From positions 86,207 to 150,206 of the forward strand of contig NW_013657620.1 in NCBI RefSeq assembly GCF_000142905.1: 64,000 nucleotides of DNA, given 5' to 3'. The DNA comes from Thecamonas trahens ATCC 50062. Its lineage: Eukaryota; Apusozoa; Apusomonadida; Apusomonadidae. Positions 28,960-37,703 of this stretch are shown here, piece after piece. Numbering within the stretch: position 1 is the stretch's first letter; each line of letters starts with the position of its first letter. The translations under genes and the position numbers were made by a program. The notes under the pieces are model-generated. The model was not told the origin of the DNA. It did not search any database and worked only from the letters and a program-made list of their open reading frames with translations.

Positions 28960-29774
28960 CACATTCTCCTCTTTCCAACCATATCCTTTCCATACCCCTC
29001 CCCTCCTACATCTACCCCTACCAACTGTGTATCCTCTCCCCCTCTCCTCTCTCCCGCCATGTCGGCAATGCCAAAAAACGAACATCGCCCGTTTGTCCCT
29101 CCCTCCCCCCCTCCCCCCCCCTACACAAGCCACGTACCCACCCACACCAACCCCATTACCATGCTTGCATGCATATGGTCACTCGTGCTTCACTCGTCGT
29201 CTCTCTGCTTCAGTGCTGTGTGTCAGACGAGTGGCGAGGGTCGTCTAGCCAACCCTTGCCTGCCCTTGCCCCCCCCCCCCCCCCCCCCTGCCCCTCCCCT
29301 TGGTCAGGCTGTGTGTGGTCGCGCGCGTGGGTGTGCTACGGTGGGGGAAGGAGGAGTGCGTCTGTCACCGATCCCTACTCTCTCGGACTCCTCTGCTCTG
29401 AACGGGTGATCGATAATGTATGATGGTTACTGCTTTGATTGAATCGGTGCGCATCAGTGTCGCCGCCACCTAGATCATGCCGGCCGATGACGAGGTGATG
29501 GGTTGGATGATGACGGGGTGATGGGGGTGGTGGGCTTGGACGATGACGACACTGGTGCCCTTCCCTCCCTCCTGCACCCTCCCTATTTCTCTTCTTCTGA
29601 CCAGCAGCCCTCACCACACCTCCCCCACATCACACCAGACGTTCCGATCGGCTGCACCAGCACCCGCGATCCGTCCATTCCTCGACTGCGTCGCGCCACG
29701 AGCCCCCCCCCTCCCCCCCTCGCGCCTCAAAGCTGGACATCCAACTCACAGTTAGACACACTGGGCAACACTGT
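28960..29774. promoter_or_regulatory. Divergent intergenic region (815 bases) with poly-C run
   Basis: Between the PSI protein and the sulfatase-like gene. It is C-rich throughout, with a run of about 20 C at 29269-29288 and shorter C runs near 29100 and 29705. A GATGATG-rich part lies near 29490-29550. I see no conserved frame, but an extra 5' exon of the downstream gene cannot be excluded. Confidence 0.45.
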
Positions 29775-31895
29775 ATGCATGGTGCTGGCAGGAGCAGACG
29801 GAGTAAAGCTGGTGAGCGGCATGTGGCTGTGTCGGCTCTCATCCGCTGTGCTCCGCTCGGTCTGGCACTGCTCGCCGTCCAGGCGCAACTGCAGGCGCTG
29901 ACTCACTCGTACTCGGGCACGACGTTTGGATGGTTGGTGGCATGCTGTGCAGCGGCGGCGGGCTTGTCTCTGGCTGCTGGCCTGGTCCTTCGATCAAGGT
30001 CAGGCGCTTGTGTCTGGTCCATCATCCTCGTCCTTATGCCTTATCTCGCTACTGCCGTCGTCTATCTTGTCTTTCCCCGCCCACTGGCCGTCTCCCACTC
30101 GTTTGATCTCAATCTCGTCCTCACAACCGCCATCACTGGCCTCTTTGCCTCGCTTGCCGCCCTTGCTGCCACTTGCTTCAGTCTATGCGTTCGATGCCGA
30201 GTTGCCCCTCTCATCCGCGTCGGCCTCTGCATGACCCCGCTCCTCGCGGCCGCTCTGGCAGCCGCGCTCATGGCATGGTCGTACTCTGTGAGCCACAGTG
30301 AGGACTATTCGGTGGGCATCGGCGGCTGCAACCTCGACAAAAGCGGCAGCTGCGTCATTCCCAGCCACATGCACCTGTTCCACGCCGTACCAGCGTTCAT
30401 CACCTCCAACCCGATCCTCCTCGCAGCCTGCCCGGCCCTTGCAGCCGGCGCTCAAGCCCCGACAGTGCTACCGGGCTCACGCGAACTGCTATTTGACTGC
30501 GGCGATCCACATCTACTGCCCGCAGTGGTTGCCAACGTCCACTACGACTCGCGCCCGGCGCGTGGCATGAGCAGGGCGCATGCTGCCATGCCGCCAGCCT
30601 ACTGGAATGTCCTCGCCCCGGGCACCACTCGCTATCTGCTTGCCGCACGCACGCTTCATCTAGAGGTCTTCTGCTTTGCGCACATGCCTCCCGTTCCGGA
30701 ACTCGTCGCTGATGCCGAGACTGGGACAACTCTGCTGACACCGCCGGTGCTGCCGGCATGGGCTGCGGGCGGGACCTCTCTGGGGCTGGTCATCACGCCT
30801 AACGCAGCACTACTCCCACCGCCCACGCTACCGACGCAAGAGCAAGACCTGCTTACGGTCCCACCGTCGATCCACATGACCATGCTTGACGCGGTCTCAC
30901 GGACCATGTTCACGACCCGGATGCAGGCTACCGTCAACGCGCTGCTCTCGGCCGCCGACCCGGCGCCGTGCACTTCCGATGGCCAGAGTGACAGGAGCAG
31001 GAGGAAGAGTCGCAAGCGATACACACTCTTTCAGTTTATGCGGTTCCACGCACTCGGCGTGCACACCTCATCGTCACTGCCAGCGCTGTACTGCGATGCA
31101 AGCCACTCGCTGCTTCGATGCTCGCAGCAGCCCCCTGAGGCGACGCTCTGGGGCGCGTTCCGGGAGTCGGCTCGAGTTGCCGGCGTGGAGGGGCGCTCTC
31201 TTTTCCTCAACGACCTTTGCGAGGACTACATGACATCGATCTTTTCGCTCCGAACATCGGCCGAGTATGTGCCGGATGTGGAAGCCGCAACACCGTTCTG
31301 CCATCCCGACTACGATGCGCATGGCGCCTGGTCCAATCTTGCGGGACCCAATTCGATTGTGTCGCGGTGCATTGGCTCGACCCGCGTCCACGCTGTGGCC
31401 CTAGACGCCGCCCGCCGGGCTGCAGTCGGTGGCGCCGCTGCCGGCATTCCCACGCTTACCATGACCCACCTCTCAGATGGTCACGAAGGCTCGCTCGGCG
31501 TCCTCTCGACGCTCGACATGCCGCTGGCAGCGCACATCACCGGCATGCTTCAGGACGCACCCGGCGTCCACGTTGTGTTCTCGGATCACGGCAACCACAT
31601 GGGCCCTTTCTACGAGTACTCACACGCCGGGCGGATCCAGAACAAGATGGCGCTACTCATGCTCCTGGTGCCAAACGATCTCCTCGACGCGCATCCCGAG
31701 TGGGCTCCACGTCTCGCAGCCTGGCAGCAGTCTCTGGTCTCGGTCCACGACCTCCACGCTACACTGCGCGACATCATGGCTGCGCCGGCCACGGAAGACC
31801 GACTCCGCGGCACCTCAATGGTTGCCGCCAATCCCGACCCAGACCGCACTTGCTCTGATGCCGGCATCGGCCGCTCGTTCTGCGTCTGTCCGTAG
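29775..31895 (+). CDS. Multi-span membrane protein with sulfatase/phosphatase-like (DUF229-type) domain
   Basis: The 706-residue protein. The N-terminal 180 residues contain about five hydrophobic segments (GLALLAVQAQLQA, WLVACCAAAAGLSLAAG, WSIILVLMPYLATAVVYL, LTTAITGLFASLAALAAT, LLAAALAAALMAW). The C-terminal part fits the alkaline-phosphatase superfamily: an early SIHMTMLDAVSRTMF strand-turn in the metal-site position, then VVFSDHGNHMGPFYEYSHAG and IQNKMALLMLLVPNDLL, as in DUF229 sulfatase-like proteins of animals and protists. Such enzymes act on sulfate or phosphate esters on the lumenal side of membranes. Five-span topology before the domain is reminiscent of lipid-linked transferases. 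Substrate unknown. Confidence 0.72.
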   Translation: MHGAGRSRRSKAGERHVAVSALIRCAPLGLALLAVQAQLQALTHSYSGTTFGWLVACCAAAAGLSLAAGLVLRSRSGACVWSIILVLMPYLATAVVYLVFPRPLAVSHSFDLNLVLTTAITGLFASLAALAATCFSLCVRCRVAPLIRVGLCMTPLLAAALAAALMAWSYSVSHSEDYSVGIGGCNLDKSGSCVIPSHMHLFHAVPAFITSNPILLAACPALAAGAQAPTVLPGSRELLFDCGDPHLLPAVVANVHYDSRPARGMSRAHAAMPPAYWNVLAPGTTRYLLAARTLHLEVFCFAHMPPVPELVADAETGTTLLTPPVLPAWAAGGTSLGLVITPNAALLPPPTLPTQEQDLLTVPPSIHMTMLDAVSRTMFTTRMQATVNALLSAADPAPCTSDGQSDRSRRKSRKRYTLFQFMRFHALGVHTSSSLPALYCDASHSLLRCSQQPPEATLWGAFRESARVAGVEGRSLFLNDLCEDYMTSIFSLRTSAEYVPDVEAATPFCHPDYDAHGAWSNLAGPNSIVSRCIGSTRVHAVALDAARRAAVGGAAAGIPTLTMTHLSDGHEGSLGVLSTLDMPLAAHITGMLQDAPGVHVVFSDHGNHMGPFYEYSHAGRIQNKMALLMLLVPNDLLDAHPEWAPRLAAWQQSLVSVHDLHATLRDIMAAPATEDRLRGTSMVAANPDPDRTCSDAGIGRSFCVCP

Positions 31896-32135
31896 TTGTG
31901 GTCGAGTGTCCCGTGTCGGGCCTCCCAGCCAGATCGCACACCACCACCACACCAACGTCAATCACGGCGGCCCACCACCAGTAGTCACGACACACCATCA
32001 GCAGTCGCGGCTCACCAGCAGCCCAACTCGGGCCCACCATCAGGTAAAACCAGGTCCAACCAAATCGGTCGGGCACGTCGCGCGAGGCCGAGACGAGCCA
32101 GCGAGGTGCCGACAACGGCGACCACCCAACCCAGG
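31896..32135. other. Spacer between the sulfatase-like and O-methyltransferase genes
   Basis: The 240 bases are CCACCA-rich, with a loose 20-base pattern of CACCAGCAG type. No independent feature recognised. An in-frame extension of the methyltransferase reads through it, but without an ATG. Confidence 0.4.
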
Positions 32136-33436
32136 ATGGGCTACCGAACACGGGCATGCATTGCCATACTCGCGGTAGTTGGCCTCCTTGCCTTTCAGCA
32201 TACCACTGTCTTGCTCGAGGAGCTCACCACCATCTCCTTCCTCCCACCGTGGCCGCTGTTCACGGCTGCCACGGCTGGCCTGACCCTCACCGAGCGCTCC
32301 TTTGCCGCCGTCGCACCACCTGGCGCACAGATTCTTCGCTTGGCCACCGCATACGTGTCATCGGCCTCGCTAACGGCTTCGGTGCAACTCGGCGTATGGG
32401 ATGCCCTGGCTGCTGCCCTGCCTCATCCGCTGTCGTCGCGGCATTTGGCTGCGGCCATCGCTGTTCCTGATCACATCGCCCTCGCCAAACTGATGACTCT
32501 GCTCGCTCAGCACGGCATGGTTGAGCGGATCCCGGGTGACGGCAGCGGCGAGGATGATGCTTGGGCACTCAATCACGTCTCGCGGCTCCTTGTCTCGTCG
32601 CATCCATCGTCACTGGCTCCGGCGGTGGCCCTGCTGGGCGGGCCCGAGCACACAGCACCCATGCACGATCTGGCGGCAGTGATGCGGCGTGGTGCGGCGC
32701 CTGGGGGCTTTGCTGGCTCGCATGCCGGCAAGTCGCTGTGGGAGTATCTGGCGGAGAGGCCGGAGCGCGAGCGGGTTTTTGACGACGCCATGCAGGCCAT
32801 CGAGGCGACCGAGAAGGGCGCGGTGCTCGCCGACGGGGGCTGGGCGTCTACGACGTGGTGGTGGATGTCGGCTCCGGCCGCGGCGGCCTCATTGCCGCCC
32901 TCCTCGACGCGTATCCGCACGTCAAGGGCGTCATCCTGGACCGTGGTTCGGTCATCGGCGCTGTTCGCACCGAGTGGTCGACGTCGGCTACGCTCGCCGC
33001 ATACCAACGCGCTGGACGGGTCTCATTTGAACTCGGCGATGTGTTTAGCGAGGAGCTTGCGCTCGGGCCTGTGGCGGCGGCGGCCGGCCGCGCCGGCGAC
33101 CGTGTTGCCGTCGTCCTCAAGCACATCCTGCACGACTGGAATGCAACGGCGGCGGCAGCGATTGTGGCCAACGTGGCACGGGCGCTGCCGCCAGGCGGCG
33201 AGTTGGTGCTCATCGGGCGGGTGCTCGAGCCGGGTGCGTCGCTGGTCGCCGACCAAGGCTCGTATCTCTCATCGCAGCTGATGTACGCCATGTATGGCGG
33301 GAGCGAGCGCACTCTTCCCGAGTTGGATGCACTGCTTGCCCCTGCTGGCCTGGTCCGGCTCCGCACTGAGCGGACCCGGTCGGCGGTATGGGTCGTGGTG
33401 GCCGGCCGGGCGCCGACTACACCGCCGACGTCTTGA
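32136..33436 (+). CDS. Membrane-anchored plant/ASMT-type O-methyltransferase (one-base frameshift)
   Basis: SAM-dependent O-methyltransferase of the caffeate/acetylserotonin family. The ATG at 32136 is followed by a hydrophobic signal anchor (RACIAILAVVGLLAF). Next come an N-terminal dimerisation-type winged-helix (VQLGVWDALAAALPHPLSSR, LAKLMTLLAQHGMVERI) and the Rossmann domain with SAM motif I (VVVDVGSGRGGLIAALLDAYP). The catalytic-His segment VVLKHILHDWN and the following strand ALPPGGELVLIGRVL are diagnostic. The first part (to about 32840) and the rest are in different frames; one extra G in the G runs 32835-32844 restores GLGVYDVVVDVGSG. The 3' end overlaps the convergent minC gene by 20 bases. 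A membrane anchor is unusual for this family. Confidence 0.85.
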
Positions 33437-34268
33437 CCTCGAACGAAGTAAAGGCAAGCTCGGGACTCTCCGAGCTGGGATCAGCAACGTGGACGCTGAC
33501 GGGCGAGTCGGCGACATGCTCGGGGCCGATGGCGTCGCACTGGACATACACGTTGCCGACCGCCACCAGCTCGGGGTCGAACGCCTGCGCGTAGATGCGA
33601 GCGCCGACGTTGCCGGCCAGACCGGCCAGCGCCTTGCCTTTGAGCTTGCCATAGACATGGATGTCGCCGTCGGAAAGGAGCTCCGACCCGGTGTTGGCCG
33701 AGCCCAGAACCACCAGATCCCGGCCCTGCGCGTACACCTGCTGGCCAGACCGGACCGATCCCGAGACAACCAGCGCCGGACGTGGAGCCTGTGGCTCAGC
33801 GGCATCGCCCTGCACAGGCTGCGCCTTTGCCACCGGCTCAGCAGCCGCCTCATCACCACTCTTACCACCGGCGGTAGTGGGCACAAACAGCGGCAGGGCA
33901 GCATCATTGGCGTGATCTGCGCCAAAGCCAGCCCCCAGACCAGCAACACGAAGACCAAGAGCGGCAATGGCCTTGAGAGCCACAGCCAACTCTTGCGGAG
34001 AAGGCGATGGCATGGCTGGATGCGGTTCAATGATGATGGGCGTCTCCTTGAAGAACAGCGGCGAGAGTCGGATCTTTGCTGACAGTTGCTCCACAAAGCT
34101 CTGTCGGTCAGCAGCCGAATCGAGTGGCGGGAGGATGAGGGTAGGAAGGGCATAACCTCTGGAGACGAGCGAGACTCTCCGTTTCTGCACCATCATCATG
34201 GTCATCATTCCCTCATACACCGCTCTTCCATATACAAACCCTGTCCTCCACACTTGTGTCCGGAACAT
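33417..34268 (-). CDS. minC: MinC, septum-site/organelle-division inhibitor
   Basis: In bacteria MinC, recruited by MinD, blocks FtsZ polymerisation; in some protists Min proteins work in mitochondria. This 283-residue protein has both MinC domains. The N-terminal domain (about 28-105) has FVEQLSAKIRLSPLFFKETP and ALGLRVAGLGAG. The C-terminal beta-helical domain (about 165-260) has SVRSGQQVYAQGRDLVVLGS, GSELLSDGDIHVYGKLKGKA and ARIYAQAFDPELVAV. About 22 residues precede the first domain (MFRTQVWRTGFVYGRAV), Arg-containing and without acidic residues until Glu19, as expected of a mitochondrial presequence. Internal Met codons at about 21-26 offer alternative starts. Base composition matches neighbouring nuclear genes and eukaryotic genes flank it, so contamination is unlikely. 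Confidence 0.93.
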   Translation of the reverse strand: MFRTQVWRTGFVYGRAVYEGMMTMMMVQKRRVSLVSRGYALPTLILPPLDSAADRQSFVEQLSAKIRLSPLFFKETPIIIEPHPAMPSPSPQELAVALKAIAALGLRVAGLGAGFGADHANDAALPLFVPTTAGGKSGDEAAAEPVAKAQPVQGDAAEPQAPRPALVVSGSVRSGQQVYAQGRDLVVLGSANTGSELLSDGDIHVYGKLKGKALAGLAGNVGARIYAQAFDPELVAVGNVYVQCDAIGPEHVADSPVSVHVADPSSESPELAFTSFEVKTSAV

Positions 34269-34681
34269 CTTCGCTCTGTCGCTCTGTCTAGCGGTGGCGA
34301 GCCGAGTTGAGTCTCTTTCCCTTTGGCGCCCTTCTGCCGTCTGCCACTCACTCGGTCACCACCGACCCAATACTGTCATTTGGTGCGCGCGCTCTCTCTC
34401 TGTTGCTTGCCGGCCAAGCGATCGCCCCTACTGGCTCGACGACCTATCCCTCTGTGTCAACACATCATACCAATTGGCATGATGACTTGCGTGTACATAA
34501 CTTGCAGCCGCGCGCTTGTGTAGACACGAGATTAACGTAAGAGTTGGACGCCAAGACGGCGCCCGTTGTCGTTGTCATCATCATCGTCGTCGTCGTCGTC
34601 GCAGAGCCGCCGTTCCTGGCTTGTCAATAGGCATGGGCGCATTGGCCTTACAATGGTAAAGCCTGAGTCGGTGGAAATGTG
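34269..34681. other. Intergenic region with TCG trinucleotide run
   Basis: Upstream of minC on the minus strand and downstream of the next minus-strand gene. It holds a CATCATCGTCGTCGTCG run at about 34574-34601 and otherwise ordinary, less GC-rich sequence. No gene recognised. Confidence 0.45.
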
Positions 34682-35980
34682 TTAGATGATGGCGGTTGGC
34701 CGAGTAAGGCCGCTTGCTTGCCGCCTGGGACTGACGCTGAATGGTGATGCGATCAGAGGCGGACGAGTGGTATGGGGCCGCGCGCGAGATACGGCGTATG
34801 ATGGCGCCTGGAGCTCGCCAAGAAGATCAAATGACGAGGCAAACTCGCACCAGCTGCTCGAGAGTTGCTGGCGAGCATGGCGTTCGCGCCGCTCGCGCGA
34901 TGATGAGACGCCCGGATGCAGCGCTTCGAGCTGCAAAACCGCCGAGGCCTTGGTTGGCGATGGCGAGAAGGTAGGTGGCCGGACAGACGCCACATCGCGG
35001 GCGCGTTCAGCGATCCAGGTCGGGAGTGTAATGCCAGCAGAGACACGCGTAGGTGCGGTGGATGTTTGTCCGGCCCGTCGAGCGGCTGGCGAGTCGCGGA
35101 TGTGCCGGCTCTGCCAGTAGTCGGATCGTCGCTGCATGGCCGACGCGGCCGGCGAGGCACGGATGGCAGCTCGCATCAGTGATGAGACCTCATCTCGGGT
35201 AAAAATCTTCCGCTTGGGATGCGGGAGAGAGCGCGGGAGGCCACGAAGCGGATCATGTTCGTTGACCAGGAACTGTGGCGTTCTGTGTGAGCGCGTCCGC
35301 GACCGCTCGGCAGCAACGGCCTCATCCAGCAGCGCGCCGCGATGTCGCCCATCTCTGCTCGATTCGTCATCCGACCACAATGCCGAGTTGGATGGCAGCG
35401 AGGCGGTGGTGAGCGAGGTTCGCGGCGGGAAGAGCGAGTCGCCCGAGTGCAGCGAGAGTGCCAGCGAGTCCGAGTCGCTGCCACCACTCGCGCTCGCCGC
35501 GTCCTGCACCAGCTGCGAGAGAAACGAATCTCGCTGGTCTCTTTCCACCGTCCGATGGCTCTGCACTCGGGCCGGCACCGGCGTCTCCTGATCTGCCCCC
35601 AATGCCGCATTCTGCGGTGCTGGCGTCTCGGATCTGGGCGCCGCTACCACCATCGCGGACGATGCGGCCACCGAGCCCACGCTGCCACAGGAGCGCGACA
35701 ATGAACAAGCGGCAACATCATCACCAGAATGATGGCTACATCGACTTGTCTGCGATCGGAGGCTCTGCCTATCCCACCGTTGGCTGTGAGCCAATCTGCC
35801 GTCGCTGTCTTCCCGCCGCTCCTCCTGGCCGTGCTCGCCGTCATCACCCACACCACCGACACCACCATCTAGCCAGTCATCCAAGACCGAAGAGTACAGA
35901 GAGTCATGGTAGCCACCAGTAGCCCGGCTATGGACTTCTTCCTCGTCATCTTCGCCCCACTCGAGCCTCCAGTCAGTCAT
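34682..35980 (-). CDS. Unknown disordered 432-residue protein
   Basis: A single long frame from the ATG at 35980. The protein is Ser/Arg/Asp-rich with few hydrophobic stretches and an acidic start (WGEDDEEEVHSR). One helical segment (KIFTRDEVSSLMRAAIRAS) lies at about residue 255. Basic-serine patches near the end (SVSPRRQASGLTRP) could be phosphorylation sites. No domain recognised. Confidence that it is coding rests on length and on codon bias (GC at third positions) matching neighbours. Confidence 0.6.
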   Translation of the reverse strand: MTDWRLEWGEDDEEEVHSRATGGYHDSLYSSVLDDWLDGGVGGVGDDGEHGQEERREDSDGRLAHSQRWDRQSLRSQTSRCSHHSGDDVAACSLSRSCGSVGSVAASSAMVVAAPRSETPAPQNAALGADQETPVPARVQSHRTVERDQRDSFLSQLVQDAASASGGSDSDSLALSLHSGDSLFPPRTSLTTASLPSNSALWSDDESSRDGRHRGALLDEAVAAERSRTRSHRTPQFLVNEHDPLRGLPRSLPHPKRKIFTRDEVSSLMRAAIRASPAASAMQRRSDYWQSRHIRDSPAARRAGQTSTAPTRVSAGITLPTWIAERARDVASVRPPTFSPSPTKASAVLQLEALHPGVSSSRERRERHARQQLSSSWCEFASSFDLLGELQAPSYAVSRARPHTTRPPLIASPFSVSPRRQASGLTRPTAII

Positions 35981-36664
35981 GGGTGCGGGTGCGGCTGAGG
36001 CAACGGCCGTATCTGGTCGAGTCAGGTGCCAACCAACAGACCGCCAGCCTCATCGACGTATCGACCAGCATAACCACCAAGTCGAGACAGGTTGGCCCTT
36101 TGACCTGGCAATCCGATTCAGATCCATGGCTGGAGGCCATGGGCACATTGGGCTGAACGGATCCCTTTGTGTTGTACCCTTTGCTCCCGCCAGCACCGAT
36201 CGGACGCTCTGCTCACAAGTGGACACAGTGCGTGTGTGTGATGACATCATTGCAGCATATCGATAACCACACCAATAGCCATCGTAACCTCCTTCGCCTG
36301 CTTGGTGCCTCATCAGTGCCTCATCAGTGCCTCATCAGTGCCTCATCGGTGCCTCACCGGTGCCTCATCAGTGCCTCATCAGTACCTCACCGATGCCTCA
36401 TCGGTGCCTCACCGGTGCCTCATCAGTGCCTCATCAGTACCTCACCGATGCCTCATCGGTGCCTCACCGGTGCCTCATCAGTGCCTCATCAGTACCTCAC
36501 CGATGCCTCACCGGTGCCTCATCAGTGCCTCATCAGTACCTCACCGATGCCTCATCGGTGCCTCACCGGTGCCTCATCAGTGCCTCATCAGTACCTCACC
36601 GATGCCTCATCGGTGCCTCAACCACAGCACTGTCTGTACCATACTTGTGGTGTGAAAAAGGAGT
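35981..36664. other. Divergent intergenic region containing the 11-bp minisatellite
   Basis: Of 684 bases, nearly half are the tandem array at 36305-36623. The rest is ordinary sequence. Long open frames on the plus strand (36169-36786 and others) come from the repeat and carry no domain. Confidence 0.6.
36305..36623. repeat. 11-bp minisatellite, 29 copies, with 55-bp higher-order structure
   Basis: Basic unit GTGCCTCATCA. Variants GTACCTCACCG, ATGCCTCATCG and GTGCCTCACCG follow a fixed order, making a five-unit, 55-base higher-order repeat seen at about 36360, 36415, 36525 and 36569 (one copy at 36470 has lost a unit). The array counts exactly 29 units of 11 bases. All three plus frames stay open because the unit has no stop in any register. 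Confidence 0.95.
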
Positions 36665-37528
36665 ATGCCGCGGACGACACTGACAACAGGAGCAGCTGCC
36701 TCGCCTCGGACGGGACGACGGGCAGCAGCGCCACGGGCCCTGGCACCCTCTCAGCCAGGCATGCTTGCGCACAAGTCATATGCTGAGGAAGTGACTCGTG
36801 GAAGAGGCACTCTGCCCATTGCCTCATCGTACCATGCTGATTTTGCATCAAAGCAGGCGTTGACCAGGAACAGGCCCATCGCCTCAAACGGCCTCGGCGC
36901 AACGACCGCATCGAGATCGCCTGGGAAGAACGTGGCAGAGCCTGTTCTCCGCTCGGCTGTGGCCATGCCGGACAGATCGCTGCGAAGGTCAAAGCCTATT
37001 GCCTCTGCTAGGCCGGGGGCCACCACAAACGCCGCCTACCACTCGCCGGCAAAGGACCGCAACCCGTACTACACGCCGCCTTCCCCCGCCGCTCGCCCGC
37101 CGCCGACATCAGCCGCCTCCTCGGCTCCACGCACGCCGGATCGCCTCTCTCGTGCCATGTCGTTTGATGGCCGTGGTACAAACGCCACTCCGTCGTCGTC
37201 CCGTCCGGCGCCAGAGATGCGCCTCCGCTCGCCCATCCACGCCAGCGTTGACGGCCGGACCTCGGTCTCCACCGTCTCGGGCCAGGCCTCGTCGTTTGAC
37301 GCGCCCAAGAACGGTGCGCCCCGACCCAAGCCCTCACCGCGCCCATCGTTGCACCGGCCTATCCGCTCGCGCGCCTTTGGCTCCACCACCGCAGCCGTGG
37401 ACTTTATCCAGGCCAAGGCTCCGAACGCATCGTCATCTCCCGCGTCCCAGGGCGTCTCCAACTATGCCTCGCCGGGTGTCATCCGCTACGCCGGTGCCGG
37501 TGCCACCACCGCGTCATACCCTCAGTAA
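36665..37528 (+). CDS. Unknown basic, disordered 287-residue protein
   Basis: The ATG at 36665 lies just past the minisatellite. The protein is Pro/Ser/Ala/Arg-rich. It has repeated RPIAS-type motifs (NRPIASNGLGATTASRSPGK and SKPIASARPGATTNAAYHSP are clearly related copies about 45 residues apart) and ends in a GVSNYASPGVIRYAGAG segment. No domain recognised. The duplicated motif and neighbour-like codon usage suggest a real gene, perhaps cytoskeleton-associated (inference). Confidence 0.6.
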   Translation: MPRTTLTTGAAASPRTGRRAAAPRALAPSQPGMLAHKSYAEEVTRGRGTLPIASSYHADFASKQALTRNRPIASNGLGATTASRSPGKNVAEPVLRSAVAMPDRSLRRSKPIASARPGATTNAAYHSPAKDRNPYYTPPSPAARPPPTSAASSAPRTPDRLSRAMSFDGRGTNATPSSSRPAPEMRLRSPIHASVDGRTSVSTVSGQASSFDAPKNGAPRPKPSPRPSLHRPIRSRAFGSTTAAVDFIQAKAPNASSSPASQGVSNYASPGVIRYAGAGATTASYPQ

Positions 37529-37703
37529 CAGCATCATCACCATCTATCGTCTTGTCACCTCTTGACCGTACCGACCCCCCTCCTTCACCGCAAACCACCG
37601 CCAACTCGAACCAGGCAACAGCCAGGAGCCGACACGCCTCTCTCTCTCCCTCTCTCTCCCTCTCTCTCTTTGACAAACGGCATCCTCTTGCTCGGCACCA
37701 TCC

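Noticed and set aside
36305-36623. CRISPR array
   Set aside because: The units are directly adjacent with no unique spacers and the genome is eukaryotic. The arrays at 26666 and 51320 are excluded for the same reason.
36169-36786. Open frames of the CLISASSVPHR type through the minisatellite
   Set aside because: All three plus frames are open because the 11-base unit lacks stops. No domain and no start context.
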